From Amia ocellicauda (lineage: Eukaryota; Chordata; Actinopteri; Amiiformes; Amiidae): DNA of 64,000 nt. Of the stretch, positions 1-32,549 are shown in pieces. The position numbers and the translations under genes are program-made. Location: contig NC_089857.1 of NCBI RefSeq assembly GCF_036373705.1, forward strand, positions 34,186,284 through 34,250,283. Direction: 5' to 3'. How positions within the stretch are numbered: position 1 is the first letter of the stretch; every line of letters starts with the position of its first letter. The notes below the pieces were generated by a model. That model saw nothing but the letters and a program-made list of their open reading frames with translations, had not been told where the DNA came from and ran no database searches.

Positions 1-1062
1 GATATTCTCATATATTGATCAGTAACAAGGATAAATGAATGCTCCAGCAGGAAACATTCGACATCTTGCTTTTTCTACGTATACATTTTTTAAACAGGCT
101 GACTGATATTAAAATGTCACATGAATTAAATGCATATTCAAATTCCTACACATTTCATATAAATCAAAAACAACAAAAGCCATTTACTAGCATAATTAAT
201 AATAGCTATGAATTCAAATAAGTTCATTTTGTGAGATTTTGGTATCAAGAAAAACAAATGTACATGCAATTATTGCAATTGATTTAAAACTAATCTTAAA
301 CACAAAACTGCATATTACTTAAAAATGGATGTGATATACACTGAACACAGAAGAAATAACATAGACCTGCCTAGGACTCAAATGACAGAAAATAAATTAT
401 TAATGGTCTCAGTGTATAAATCTTTCATTTGTATTTAAATGTTAATGTTACTATCTGGACAATGCAATTTTATCACTAGAAAAGCAAGAGTGAATAATTA
501 GACCTTTATGGTCATGTGAGATATGTTTATGCAATAAGAGAAGGCTTCTATAAACAGCATACTGTTTTCCCATAAAAAAGTGCATACATAAAATAAAAAT
601 AGTACATGGAAGCTTTAATTGTGAAATATTTATTCTGAGAGATAAATAAAAAGTAACATTTCCAATAAATAAAAACAGTATTGAAATTATAACATTCATT
701 GTTTCCTGAGTGCCTTGTTGATAGGGAAAGTAGGAGAAGAGTGTTTGAAATCTTCATAATATATTCAATAAAATAAACAATATAAATATTTAACATTAAC
801 ATTGATCAACAGCGACAACTATTGAAAACAAATTTTAGAAAATTGATTTTTGTATCTGTAACTTGTAATTCAACTCTTTTATAAAATGTTCATCAATTGC
901 ATTGGGTTCTCTTTCTTGTAAATTAAGAGACTTCAGTGAAGCATAACATCTCCATGGAAAGTTCTGGAATAACTATAAAAGCTTTTTCGCTTTTTTAAAG
1001 TGCACTGTAATATTTAAGGTTCAAATCACTGATACAATCCGTCAAAAATGTACACAGCCAGT
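1..1062 (-). other. tmc1 3' UTR and downstream flank
   Basis: AT-rich sequence with no coding signal. A minus-strand AATAAA at 634-629, about 430 bases past the stop, is a candidate poly(A) signal. Nothing else is recognised down to the window edge. Confidence 0.5.
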
Positions 1063-20347
<19,285 letters not shown>

Positions 20348-21675
20348 CTTTGCGATTCAGCAGACAATTCCCAAGTCTTGCTCCCTCAGGTCCCCAAAGT
20401 AGTAAAAATGTTTAGGATGATTCAGGTGCTTTTGGCTAGATGATTAGCATTTCACTTGAGCTGCTCACTTTTACCTGCCATTCACTGATCTAATGCAAGA
20501 ACAACACTGAGTGAAACATTAGAAGGAATGAATTTCACTACTGCTAAATTTTTCATGAAGCTTTAGCTTCCTTTTTTGGGTATAGAAGCTCTAGCCAAAA
20601 TAATGACAATGTTTTGATGTTCAAGTCAACCCTTCACTGTGTGGTACAGGAAACGCAAATTGAAATGCATGTATGCATATTTATGAGAGCTGCAGTAATA
20701 TGGGGGAATATATGAAAACCTCTTGAAATAATTCAACAAGTAGAAATAAAGATTTATTTTATTTTATTTTTCAAAGAAAAATAGATAGGTCCCACAATTA
20801 TATTAATATTTCTAGGTAGTTCCATTACATAAATAGTTATGAGTTTTTCTTGAATGTAGGAATTTCCCTTAATTACATTAAAGATTATGAATTTTAAATT
20901 GGCTTTGAATTTGTTTTCCATATCCACAAAAACAAATGTTAATATAAAGAGATTATAACAAAGAGTCATTTGATTGTATACACAAATATTTAAGTTAATG
21001 CTCATGAGCAATTACATATGCATAGGCTTAGCTTTAGGGTTAAATCTAAAGTTTATATAGATTATATATTTTTTCTAAGTTACTGTTCTCTCTCATTGTA
21101 AAAGGCTAATTCAAAGAATTGTATAAACAGTACAGATAAAAGTATATTATCCTACAACTACTTATGTACATTCAATGAGACTCAAAAGTTATAATCTACC
21201 TTAAAATCTGGACAAGGTGAAATAGCTGTATAATTTAAAATAGCTTAAGCTTCCACCTTCACTTACATATGTAGTCAGTTTAAAATTGTAGATGGGTATC
21301 ATCTTACAGACACACAACAGAAGATAAAGAATGAATGGATGTCTTATTTGCTTCATTTCTATTCCCTCTGCATCAAGGCACTGCTGTGTTTAAAACCAAT
21401 GAGAGAATACTGTCAAATCAATCTGATATAAAGAGCTGAAATGTGTAGAAAAACAATACAGCAAAATAATAATACATAATTTTAAGCATGTACACATATA
21501 CGGGTGTGCTGCTACCCAACAAAAACTTACCAACTTTTTTCTTTTTGTATTTCCATATTCAAAGCTTCACATCATTTTTATTCTACATATATCTGGCAAT
21601 TTATTTTTTGCATGAAATTATTATCATCCCAAATTTACAACAAAAAAGGATTCTGTTCAATAAATAAATAAATGT

Positions 21676-21689
21676 CCACAAGGGGGCAG
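21676..21689 (+). promoter_or_regulatory. CTCF-like motif
   Basis: CCACAAGGGGGCAG matches the CTCF core CCASYAGRKGGC at all but one position. It lies upstream of the zfand5 promoter on the plus strand. Confidence 0.4.
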
Positions 21690-23088
21690 AAAAGTTCAAA
21701 TACCCTTAAGAGCTCCTCTGCATGTAACTGCAGTACTTTTTTTAACAAATAGTCAAAATACCAATGAACACATTGGAATTTTCTCTTAAATTATGTATTA
21801 TTGGGTAGTTTAGTAAAATGAGTGAGCAAAGCTTTGTCCAAGGACTGAATGAATAAATCCATATAAAACAACAAATGCAGCAATAACATAATGTTACAGA
21901 TTCCAAGGCTTCATACAGTTGACTTCATAAGGAATAGCTTGTGTTACTCAAACTAAATTTAGCTTGCTGTGTGTGGGGTAAGCCTGCGGAAATCTAAAAG
22001 GTGCTTTCAAAACAAAGTAACATGATCTGTCTTTAATGGCATATATTGATGTAGCAAGATGTGAAATATGTATTATGGCAAAGCAGAGAATATCTGGATA
22101 GCGCATTGCATCACATGAATGTGTCACTTGCTCTTTTTCAAAGATTCTAATTAAAACTACTGATTAATGGTCCCAGACACACAGGGTTCTCTGTTGTGCT
22201 CAGAAAGAACTGCCTATTCCTACTCCATATTCCTAATAAAGCAACTATATGATTGTATATTAGTGCATTTATCCATTAAGTCATTCATTCATTCATTCAA
22301 ACAAATACAGATGCAACAGAGACTCTGAAGGATGTAAAGATTAAAGATTTGTATTCTTGAGGCATCTGGCCTTGAGCCATTCAAGTAAATAGCTTCTAAG
22401 AACTGCATAAACACAATATAAAGTAATTATGTTCATTATATTGTTATATTCCAATCACTTTTATTGTAAAAATTGAATTAATTACAAATGTAGATACTGA
22501 CAAATACCAAAGTTAAAATAAGAAATATCCAAAAATGTATTTTATAAATAGTTGTATTACTTTCCTTTTTGAAAGAAGTACATTTCTATGATCTGATCAT
22601 TATTTGTAAAATGAACAGGCTTTCTGTATGCTTTACAAAAATAATGAATTACTTAAATAAATAATAATAATTCACTATTAAAAACAAACAGAAGATATGT
22701 AGACATGGACATAAAGAAATTATTATTTCTGTTGGGATTAAAAAATATGTGCAACACATTAAATACAGAAGAAAGGGTTTAAAACAGAAGAAAAATCTAT
22801 AAAACCAAAGTCATTCTTACGAAGGACAGAAACACTAAACTCACATACTTACTGTTTATACATACCGAAAAAGAGTAAATGAGTTTTAAAATGTCCCTGG
22901 TGCCTCACATGATATGGGCAACTCAGGAAAGCATATGTGCGTGGCTCCAGATTTTGTTTAACCATTTTCATGATCAGAACCAGACCGTTCAGCTGCTGTG
23001 CTTGTATTCACTGTAAGTGTCCTTCTAATGTTTCAGACATGCTATATCTGGGTCTGCAAGGATCAACGGCAAGGACTGTTTAACCAGT

Positions 23089-23091
<3 letters not shown>

Positions 23092-23135
<44 letters not shown>
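23092..23135. repeat. (AT)n microsatellite
   Basis: An uninterrupted AT run of about 44 bases. Confidence 0.97.
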
Positions 23136-23138
<3 letters not shown>

Positions 23139-24889
23139 TAGGTTTACATCAATACTTCCTAGGCCAATTAGAATGCTGCTTCCCCCTGATTGGCGGTGTC
23201 CTTGCTCTGTTGCTACACTTCATATATTGGCAAATGAAAACATGTGTCAGGGTTTAAATGCACCCAAATGTTTTATGATTTACTAATACCTGTTTGTATT
23301 CAACATTGTTCTACCTACCCATCGAGGCATATAAAAACATCAATCAACCATCTAATAAATTAGTCTTGTTCAATGCTACCTTTAACTTATGATCATGCAA
23401 GATGACATTTTCAACTATTCAGGAACCCAGGAAAGACCTTTAAATATATCTGCTACTCAAAAGATCTGACTTCTATAATTAAGTTAGGCAAAAAACAGCC
23501 TTATTTATGTATAGTCACATATCACTGATATTTATTTTTAACTTTGCTTCAAGGCCTGTACTACAAAGCCATAAGGGAGTGTATTGATGCCAATGTAGTT
23601 TATAACAAAGCACACTGGCACTTGGTGTACATATTGACTATGCCAACAAATAGCCTTTTGAATAGTCTCCAAAAAATGTTTAAAAGACAACGGAATAAAT
23701 AATTACATACATAATAATAGTAATACATAGAAATAATAATATAAATAATAATAAATAGTCACACACTGCGTTGAACCCCATTTCATGTCTTAATTTCCAG
23801 CGTGATAAATTAAAAAATATAAATAATAATAGTATATTTTTCAACAGTATAAAGAAAATATATACATGTGTGTTTCTTGGTGTATGTGGATATGGATATA
23901 TTTAGTTGTATTTATATATTTCATAGATGTGCAGATTAACATCTTAGTCATCTGAAATGTAATAAATTAAGTATATAACCAAGTACTAGCTTTTATCATT
24001 TTAAGTTTCAGTTTAACAAAACTCTTAAATTGTACTAATTGTTCCAGTCTAATCAAAGTTAAGTAGTGAAGCAGAAAGCAAAAGCAGCCTTATATAACAT
24101 GTACTTCAAGTCTCTCAATAAGCCCTTGAATAGCAAATACACACTTGAGAGACATACTGAATTTAGAAAGTGTGTATTTTTACAATAGGACTGACAATGA
24201 ATCATTTATACAGAGGCTTATATTTATAGCATTCCAGTCATTTCATGTGTTGCAATAAAATGTCCTTGTGTTAATTATATCTTGGCAACAAGGTTTTTTT
24301 TTGTGAGGGATTTTTTGTTTTTGTTTTTTTGTTTTCATTTCCATAAATATAATGCTGAATTCACACCTCTCATGAACTACCTGAATAAAATTATACTAAT
24401 ATTCACCAAATAAAATGTAACAAAAGACATGCTTTGTTGGGTTTTTTTTCAATCTCTAGCCCAGCACTTGGCATCACATTTGAAATGGGTTGAAGGTTAG
24501 GGGATTGGCAGGAGCAATGCATAATAACTAATATAGGTTTGAACAGACTCTATATGTAGAGAAGTGTCAATATCATGTTGAAGAACAAATGCTTCACCCA
24601 CAAAATATCTTACTGACACTACAACATAGAGCTGAAGAAAATACATTTTTTACTTGCCATATTATTTATTTCTGCATAATGGATATCATTAATATATGTA
24701 CAATATGTGTTCATATATGAACATTTTGTAACTGCAGATTCTTTATGGGAATTTAGCTTGAATGTTTTGAGGCAAAATAAAAGGGTTTGAAAACCATTGT
24801 ATGACTGGAAGATGTGTCAATCAATCCCAGAAACTTTCTCTATGGCCAGATTTGGCACTTACAGTTTCTTAAAGTCCTTGTGATCTCTC

Positions 24890-24925
24890 AAGTACTGCAA
24901 ACTGCAAACGTAGAAACGAGTGTCG
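24890..24925. repeat. Possible MITE-like fragment
   Basis: ACTGCAAACTGCAAACGTAG followed by AAACGAG shares words with the fragment at 15198-15216 (CTGCAAACTACATAAACGAG). Too short to be firm. Confidence 0.25.
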
Positions 24926-25672
24926 CATTAGAAATATGTTCTTCAAAGTGTTGACAGAATCACATGAATGACAATGCGCTTCACAGAATTTCAGAAATTG
25001 TTGGGTATCTGTTGATAGTGTTAAGGATTCAATATCTTACAAAGAGAAATTCACAAATCAAAAAATAATCAGATTAAAAATGTGTTTGTCATGACCAATT
25101 GTATTGAATGTTTTTATTTTTCAGTCCTAGCTTTTGACTGCATCACTGAGTCCATATTACTTGCATTAGAAAACTATGTTCATTTTACAGGAAGTGATAA
25201 AGTCAAATATTATTCAACATTACTCACATCAATGGCATGTGTTTTTACATGTCTAAGATATTAATGCTGATAATAACCTGATATTTATAGGTACCACTTT
25301 TGTAAACAGATCAAGATCTATTTTTAAGGAATTTTACAGTGCCATATTTGTGACAACAGAACTGGAAGCACCACAAATAGAAGTATATCAGATAGTCATG
25401 ACTTATGGTCACTTAGTTCTGTAGCAAGATTGTGCATCCAAAAGGGATAGTGCTAAGTTCATGTGAATAAATCTATAAATGCACAACTTTTGTTTAAACA
25501 TTAAGGTGTGTTTAGCTTAATATTGCAGCAGATTTTGACAAAAGCTGATTCATGACAACAGTTGACATTTTCCTTTAACTTCCTTTATACTCCAACACTG
25601 CATTCCCAACCACAACCCCCCTGGGAAAAAGCTCTGCTGTTATGTAATGGTACTAACAGCTTAAAATAATGA

Positions 25673-25674
<2 letters not shown>

Positions 25675-25751
<77 letters not shown>

Positions 25752-25754
25752 AGA
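25675..25754. repeat. (AG)n microsatellite
   Basis: An 80-base AG run with a single interruption (GG near 25732). It gives a spurious Ser-Leu frame on the minus strand. Confidence 0.97.
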
Positions 25755-26057
25755 ATGGCTTAATATCAGGCATGAGGGAGTCCACTTGACTACTGTAACA
25801 TAAGGCAACAGATGTGTGTCTAGTCTACATGCTTATGCTCACCAGGATTGTGACAGCAGGTACAGGGCATGTAGATTGATATTAGGGGACAGGTATATCT
25901 TGCAGTTGAAAAATTATATTTTTACAATTCAAAAAGTTACACAATCCTATCTCAGGAACATGCAGAGGTCAGCTCACCGAGAACTCTGATTTTGGACTTG
26001 CTGTTTTAATGTTCTGTAGAATATTTCTTCTTCACCTTTATTTGTTTTACACCAATT

Positions 26058-26058
<1 letters not shown>

Positions 26059-26149
<91 letters not shown>
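26059..26149. repeat. (GATA)n microsatellite
   Basis: About 22 tandem GATA units, uninterrupted until AAAGATC. Long enough to be highly variable in length. Confidence 0.97.
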
Positions 26150-27084
26150 AAGATCATGAGTAACGACATCAAATTCCTTCAAAGTTCTCCTTTTTGGTGT
26201 GACAGAATGTAATTTTTGAATATTTCTTTTGAGTAGAGGGACATAGACAGGTGGAGGCTAAAGAGCAGCCCAGACATTAGCTGCACTTAAGTAATCCCAA
26301 TTCTCTTACATGTAAGAGTGTTTGTCCTTTACAGCATGAGTTATGTAAAAGGATCAACATGTTATATGTTGCTTATTAACACAGCTACAGAAAGCATGGG
26401 CCTTTCCTTTTTCTGAAAGAGTAATAATAATAAATAAAATATTGATATTGCTTCACTTAATTGTGCACTTTCTATACTTTAAATAATGATAGTTATTTTT
26501 ATCGTAAAGATTGCATTTATGTTGTAATTGCTATGGGATCTCTCAGACATCCAATTATGTCTTCTGTATCAAGCTTCCAGTTCTGTTGTTACAAATATTT
26601 TGCTGGGAATTAATATTCCTTCAGACCTAATCTTGATCTGTTCACAAAAGTGGTATGTTTTAATTTCAGGTTTTTCATATTTTATAACTCAATATCTTAG
26701 ACAGATATCTTAATATATTAGCCTTAATCTCTTAGACATGTAAAAACACATGCCAGTGATGTCAGTAATGTTGAATGAGATTGGACGTCATCACTTCCTG
26801 TCAAATGAACATAGTTTTCTATTGCAAGCAAAGCAGAATATATTGGTTTTGAAATATGGACTAGCTAGGACTGGAAATAAACACATATATATTCATAATT
26901 CATAAATTCAGGAATTCATGAAATGCAGCGCTTGAACAATACAGTAACAAAAACTCCCATAATTTAATTAAAATCCTTATTCTGCTGATTAGCAAAATTA
27001 ATCTTACATTCCAGTTACACCACAGAGGACACATTGTAGGCAGACATTTGAATTTACTGTGAAGGTGATAGGATTACTGATTAA

Positions 27085-27086
<2 letters not shown>

Positions 27087-27122
<36 letters not shown>

Positions 27123-27142
27123 GGATGGATTGGTTGATTGAT
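27087..27142. repeat. (GATT)n microsatellite
   Basis: Tandem GATT units degrading into GGAT/GGTT variants at the 3' end. Confidence 0.93.
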
Positions 27143-28047
27143 TTTAACATGTTTTGTGTGATGACAACTCATTATTTTTTCATTTTTTTTTTACATAGTT
27201 ACATAAAGATTAAAAAGAGAGATTTGTGTATTGTGAGCATGTGTAGGAATCTATATGCTGTTGTTTTTTTTGTTTTTGTTTTTTTTGGGGGGGGGTTGTT
27301 AAATTCTTTGATTCATGTTGCTCTGGGCAAATACCTTGTGCATGTGATCACCTTTAGCAGCACTTTAGCATAAGATCAGTCCATTATTAATCTATGAAAG
27401 TTGGGGGGAAGTCTGCAAAGAGTTAGACAAACAACACTTTGATATACGTATTTCCAAACCAATGAGTTCAAAAAACACATTTTTCCCTGGCATTCCTGAT
27501 GGACACATTCATTTACTTTGTATGTCAACTACAGGAAGAGACAGACATGCCTTTATTAAGTTATGTAACATACATATTTCACCATAACTCTGATTCCAAA
27601 AAACAGACTTCTTGAAGATTCCAAAATACGGTATGTGAAGGGGGGTCACAGCTGAATATGAATGCAATACAGAGAGAGTTTTGCACTGTAAGGAGCTAAG
27701 AACTCACATGCAGGTTACGTGCTGAGGTGAGTAGAATTTCCATGGATACGTGGAATTGTTTACTTCTATCATTTCAAATTTAGAGATGAATGTAAAAGCA
27801 CATTGTGTTATTCAAGTCCAAAATAGATTATTGTCACAATGCTGCTGATATCAGCACAGCAAATGTTAGGCTGAATGGTATTTGCAGTTGTCTGGTTTGT
27901 GTAATACTGTATTGGAAAATAGTTTTTTTCTTCTATCACAATAAAAAGCTAAAGTGTATGTATGTCTCTGTTGTTACGGATACAGTTATAATTTAGATCA
28001 TTCATTTATTTTTCTCCTCAAAATAAAAATGTTGTTACATTTGCTAG

Positions 28048-28210
28048 CCAATCTGGAACAAACTCCCCAGCGATGTGGTTGAAGCTGAAAATGTGGGAAC
28101 ATTTAAAAATAGACTGAATAGGATCCTTGGATCACTTAGTTATTAATGGACACCAAACAAGCACGATGGGTCGAATGCCCTCTCGTTTGTAAACTTTCTT
28201 ATGTTCTTAT
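28048..28210 (+). mobile_element. 5'-truncated LINE 3' end
   Basis: Begins within the C-terminal reverse-transcriptase coding part (CTGGAACAAACTCCCCAGCG, i.e. W-N-K-L-P) and runs through ...TTAATGGACACCAAACAAGC to the terminal TTTGTAAACTTTCTTATGTT. It matches, in the opposite orientation, the copies at 45309-45742 and 60137-60795. CR1/L2-like by protein similarity. Confidence 0.8.
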
Positions 28211-28649
28211 ATTATGTTATATAACAGAGATATGTGAAAATAAATTAAAGCCTTGTTCATTTATATTGGAAATGTTCAGGTACTAGCAGTGACGGGATAT
28301 GAATGATCATTGTTCTTAGGAGATTGGCTATAAACATCTTTTGTCTGGGGCTATTAGTTACAACAATAGAAGTGTGGCTTTATTGGCCACTGGAGTAATT
28401 CACATGAACAAGGAACTGCTTTTGAGTGATAATTCATGCAGATCAATGCATTCAGTCAAGTCTCTGATTAAGGCTACAAGGACAAAAACTGCCTTTAATC
28501 CAGACAGTGAAGTGCAAACAAGGCCAATCTGACCCCTGCTGTTGGGCTTCAGGTGTGAACTGGTCTAAGAGATAGGGACAATGGAGCAAGAGTGTCTCTA
28601 GAAATTGTTGACTGTTCTATATGACAATGAGCTCATTGACCTCATTATT

Positions 28650-28880
28650 TAAGTATTATTACTCATACCTTATCCAGGGTGACGTACAATTGTTACAAGA
28701 TATCACAGTATTTTTTACATTTAACCATTTATACAGCTGGGCATTTACTGGAGCAAGCTAGGTAAAGGACCTTACTCAAGGGTACAACAGCAGTGCCCCC
28801 ACCTGGGATTGAGCCCACAACCCTGTGGTCCAGAGTCCAGAGTCCAGAATCCTAACCACTACTACACACTACTGCCCAAA
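28650..28880. repeat. Interspersed repeat with CTTATCCAGGG core
   Basis: Reads CTTATCCAGGGTGACGTACA, then GGACCTTACTCAAGGGTACA and GGGATTGAGCCCACAACCCT, ending near ACTACTGCCC. I recall this arrangement as a common dispersed repeat of fish genomes. Its core is the reverse complement of the SINE tail at 56940. An internal GTCCAGA word is repeated. Family name not assigned. Confidence 0.5.
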
Positions 28881-31800
28881 AAGGGATGTACCTAGGAGGA
28901 GAAACGGTTATAAGATAAAGTCACTCAACTCAACTCAAATGCTCAAATACTTCATGCACAATTGGAGTCACTTACATATTCATCATGAAGACCTTCCTAT
29001 CCTCTCTGAGGCTATGCTGTAGAGAGGGTGTGCTCGTGTGTTCTCCCAGTAGGTTCAGGTAACCAACATAACTAACTGACAAAAAAGACAATACATTTTT
29101 CCTTACACCCACATATATATATACGAGGCACATCTTATGATTTTCATTTATTATATTTCAGCAACTAGCTTCTGACAAGCACGGCATACCTGACAAATTC
29201 CATTCTAAACTGATTTAGTATGGTCAACCACAGAAGACCACTCCCTGTTTGGGCCACATATGCTACAAAAAGCATCTTCTTCAAAAACAAGCCATTTCCA
29301 TCAACTATAATGATAACGATTAGCTTACAGTGATCACAAACATTCACTTTATTTGGTAACAAAAGGATAGGGAAGGTAATTCATTCATTTTTCATCATTA
29401 TTTACTGGACTAGATAATGAAAAACAGCTGAAAGCCTTTCACAATTAGGCCCACAAGGACAAAACCTAGCACAATGGGTACTGAGAGAGTCATGCTATAC
29501 TAGGCGTGACCAAAGAATGACAAACACAGCCTAGTGCTAGATCACTGCACCAACAGGCCCACAATTCCAACAACAGGTCATTTGATGATGCATACACTCA
29601 AAGCCTTGTAACAAGAATAACTACAAATATGTGTGAAGGCAAATAGGCCATGGGTCACAGCTGTCATGTAACAAGTGTGAATGAAACTCTGAGACTCAAA
29701 TTATTTAAAATAATACTATTGATACTTCAGCAACATATCGGTTTGTTGAGAAAGCTGAACCAATGTCAAATTTGGAATGTACATTAGGTTCTCACCTGTG
29801 TAACAAGAAGAACTACATGCATAAGGCAGATATGTTATTTAAGGATGCTAAAATCATACAATTGGAAACAAAATGTCAATTGATGTTTATTAACAATCGA
29901 CTGATAAGTTACATAAAGATGAAGACTTACACAAACAAAAAATATTTAAATTCTTGTAGCAGTAAAGTAATTGAATCACAATATTCAAGTTACCGGTACA
30001 AATACGTTTTTGCATATCATGCAGAGACTGTAATAGGAAAATATCAAATTCACAGGATATTTCAGCAGGTTATAGCCATAAATTACTATTAAAATTTGGA
30101 AAGCATACATGCAAATTGCTCTGCATATCAGTCTGAAATCTATGTCTGTAAGAACTGTGAAACAAAGAGTTTCTAAAATACAATGTAGCAGGTCCCCACT
30201 TGTCTAAACACATTTGTTATGAAGTCAGTTATTATTTTACTAATATTTGCTTTATTATACAATTTCTTCAGGTACCTAGTTGTCTTAGCACTGAAACAAA
30301 AGACTTAACAGCTTTACACATATTTAGAATAGTGTCTAATAAGTAATCACTTTTAACAGAATAACAAGCATACTATGGAAATTACATCTGAAGACATGTC
30401 AATGCATAGATACACAACATATTGCTCTACACTATTCACCACACTGGTCTTCTCAGTTTCATTAACAGCTGAAACTGAGGACTGTTTGTTCCTGGGAACC
30501 TGGCTCTAAATGACATGCTCCTGTCAATCTTACAGTGTTTTATTATTGGAAAGTTATACTGTCTAAGAAATGAAAGAAACATTGGAAGTCAATAAAAAAA
30601 AGTACATGAAAGTGGATGATACTATATGTATATGTGATGACGATAATGACATATGATATGTGTGTGTGCTATTAATAAATCACATAAGAAACTAAGTTTT
30701 AATTTTTGAAAGATTAGCTTTACAATTTGAGCTGCTCCTATGTTGATGGAAGGATCATTTTTGCTGTCTATGTCTCAAAATATATACATTTGTATGTTAT
30801 ATGATTATGTAGTCTTACCAAATTCTATGAAATGCCTGGTCATCGGCCTCTGTAAGTGCTGGATTGTCTTCAGAGCTGATCCCCTTTCCAGCACTAGTAT
30901 ATTCCTGTATAATTAAGTAGAATTCAATCTCAGTTGTAGCAGTGTACACTCTCAAAAAAGGTCTTAATTATGGTAAATATTGAGTTTTACACATTATGAT
31001 TTTGTTAGCATTTCTTTTCTAATCCAAACATTTTCCTGTATCAGTTAGACATATTTGTTTTGTTTTTCTCACAGGATAATTTCCAATTCTTTACCACATA
31101 TTGTAATTTAAAATAATGTAAATCATGATAGTGAATGTGTATAATCTCGCATTGTTGTGTACGTACAGTTGACTCTTTTCAAATTGAATGGCTCATTTTA
31201 ATATCTTTTATCCTGGTATTTATAGGATTAATTCAAGGGTTAAAGGGGACAGCAAAAATGTTAAAGATGCCAGACAATAAAGAATCTGATTCTGCAATGT
31301 GTTGATGTACGTCCACTTTAACTGTCAGGTTGAAAAAAAAAATGGAAATTGCTCTGAATTTAGTCAAATTAAACATTGTCTAGATTTTTCAAAATAAATA
31401 TAAATATGTAAACATGGTAAAAATCAACAATTATGAAAATATTTAAATAAAGATGTTCACTTTGAAGTATTGTGTGTAATGTACTTTCTCAAGCTTCAAT
31501 AACAGTTCCCAGTATGCTCTTCCAAGAGTTTCACTAGTCTATATTAGACTACTTGTTGTCAACACTATTCTATTTTTAACTGGAGAGAAGTTTCTAAATA
31601 AGAATGGGGTTCACAGCTATAAGTTTCCAGTTAAAAACTTTCATTCCCAATATGGTACTTTACCTGAACATTTTAAACTGGTGTAGCACTGAATGGCCAA
31701 AAAGAAGAAACAACTCAATAATTTCGCATTTTTGAAACAGTATACATTAATTTTCAATGTATTTTTTCTTTGAATACTTGATTTAAATCTCCTATTTTAA

Positions 31801-32329
31801 ATGTGACGGTGTCTTTAATTATTAAGCACCTACATTTGGAGAAACCACAAGACCTCAACCTACTGTTCTACAGCTTATAACCACCATACATGTTTTAGTT
31901 GGTCTTGGTGGACCCCTCTGTGGACCCACTGCTTGTTCCAACTAGTTTGACAGTGTCCTCAATCTGTCTTGTTGGAGTCACGTGGTTGCCTCAAAGCAAA
32001 GGAATGAAAACAATAATTTAAAAAAAGGCCCATTTCGACCAGGACTACACCCAGGGTCCCCAATCTATTTCAATCACCATGATGCACAAACAAAATGCAC
32101 ATCCCAAAAGCAGTGGTGTTATTTACCCCCACTGGGATGTTTTAGTAGCTCGTGGCTCGGGGACGTTTTGCAATGAGCGGTCAGCATGTAATTTCTCAAT
32201 CACCTGGGAATTTTATTTGTACCCTTCCCTCTGCCCCGGGCCTCACATGTAGAGGATGATGTCTTGCCCTGCCCCTTCCGCGCCGAATGTGCTGTACTGT
32301 ACTGGGTCGCTCCAGTGCCCTCTCGTCCG

Positions 32330-32364
32330 CCAATCAGGAGGGGGTTTCATGTGCCGTGACGTCA
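32330..32364 (+). promoter_or_regulatory. zfand5 core promoter: CCAAT box and CRE
   Basis: A CCAAT box at 32330-32334 (GCCAATCAG context, NF-Y type) is followed 22 bases later by a perfect palindromic cAMP-response element TGACGTCA at 32357-32364. No TATA box is seen, and the region is CpG-rich. It sits just upstream of the non-coding first exon, as expected for a housekeeping or inducible CpG-island promoter. Confidence 0.7.
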
Positions 32365-32374
32365 CGCCGCTGCC

Positions 32375-32549
32375 ACTCCTCTTACTAAAGAAGGAAACAA
32401 ACAGCGAAAGAGAGGCAGACGCCGAATTCATATTCGAGAAACCGGAGACACAGAAGACAAGAGCTGCTACAATATCAGGACGGACAACGACCACTATCCG
32501 CGGAGGAAAGCCAAACCACATATTGTATAATCCAAATTTTAATCATCAG
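32375..32549 (+). other. zfand5: zfand5 non-coding exon 1 (5' UTR; start approximate)
   Basis: Sequence ending AATCATCAG followed by the donor GTAAGG. The left edge is a guess from the promoter boxes. Joined to the acceptor at 37461 the leader contains no ATG before the zfand5 start codon, which supports this splice. Confidence 0.6.

Larger units (their letters stand above)
20348..32200. other. Intergenic region between tmc1 and zfand5
   Basis: About 12 kb separating the divergently transcribed tmc1 and zfand5. It may hold non-coding 5' exons of tmc1, which I cannot place. Recognised contents are microsatellites, a LINE 3' end, one interspersed repeat and a CTCF-like motif. No protein-coding exon is supported. 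Confidence 0.7.

Noticed and set aside
25585..25785. Ser-Leu repeat protein on the minus strand
   Set aside because: Translation of the (AG)n run only.
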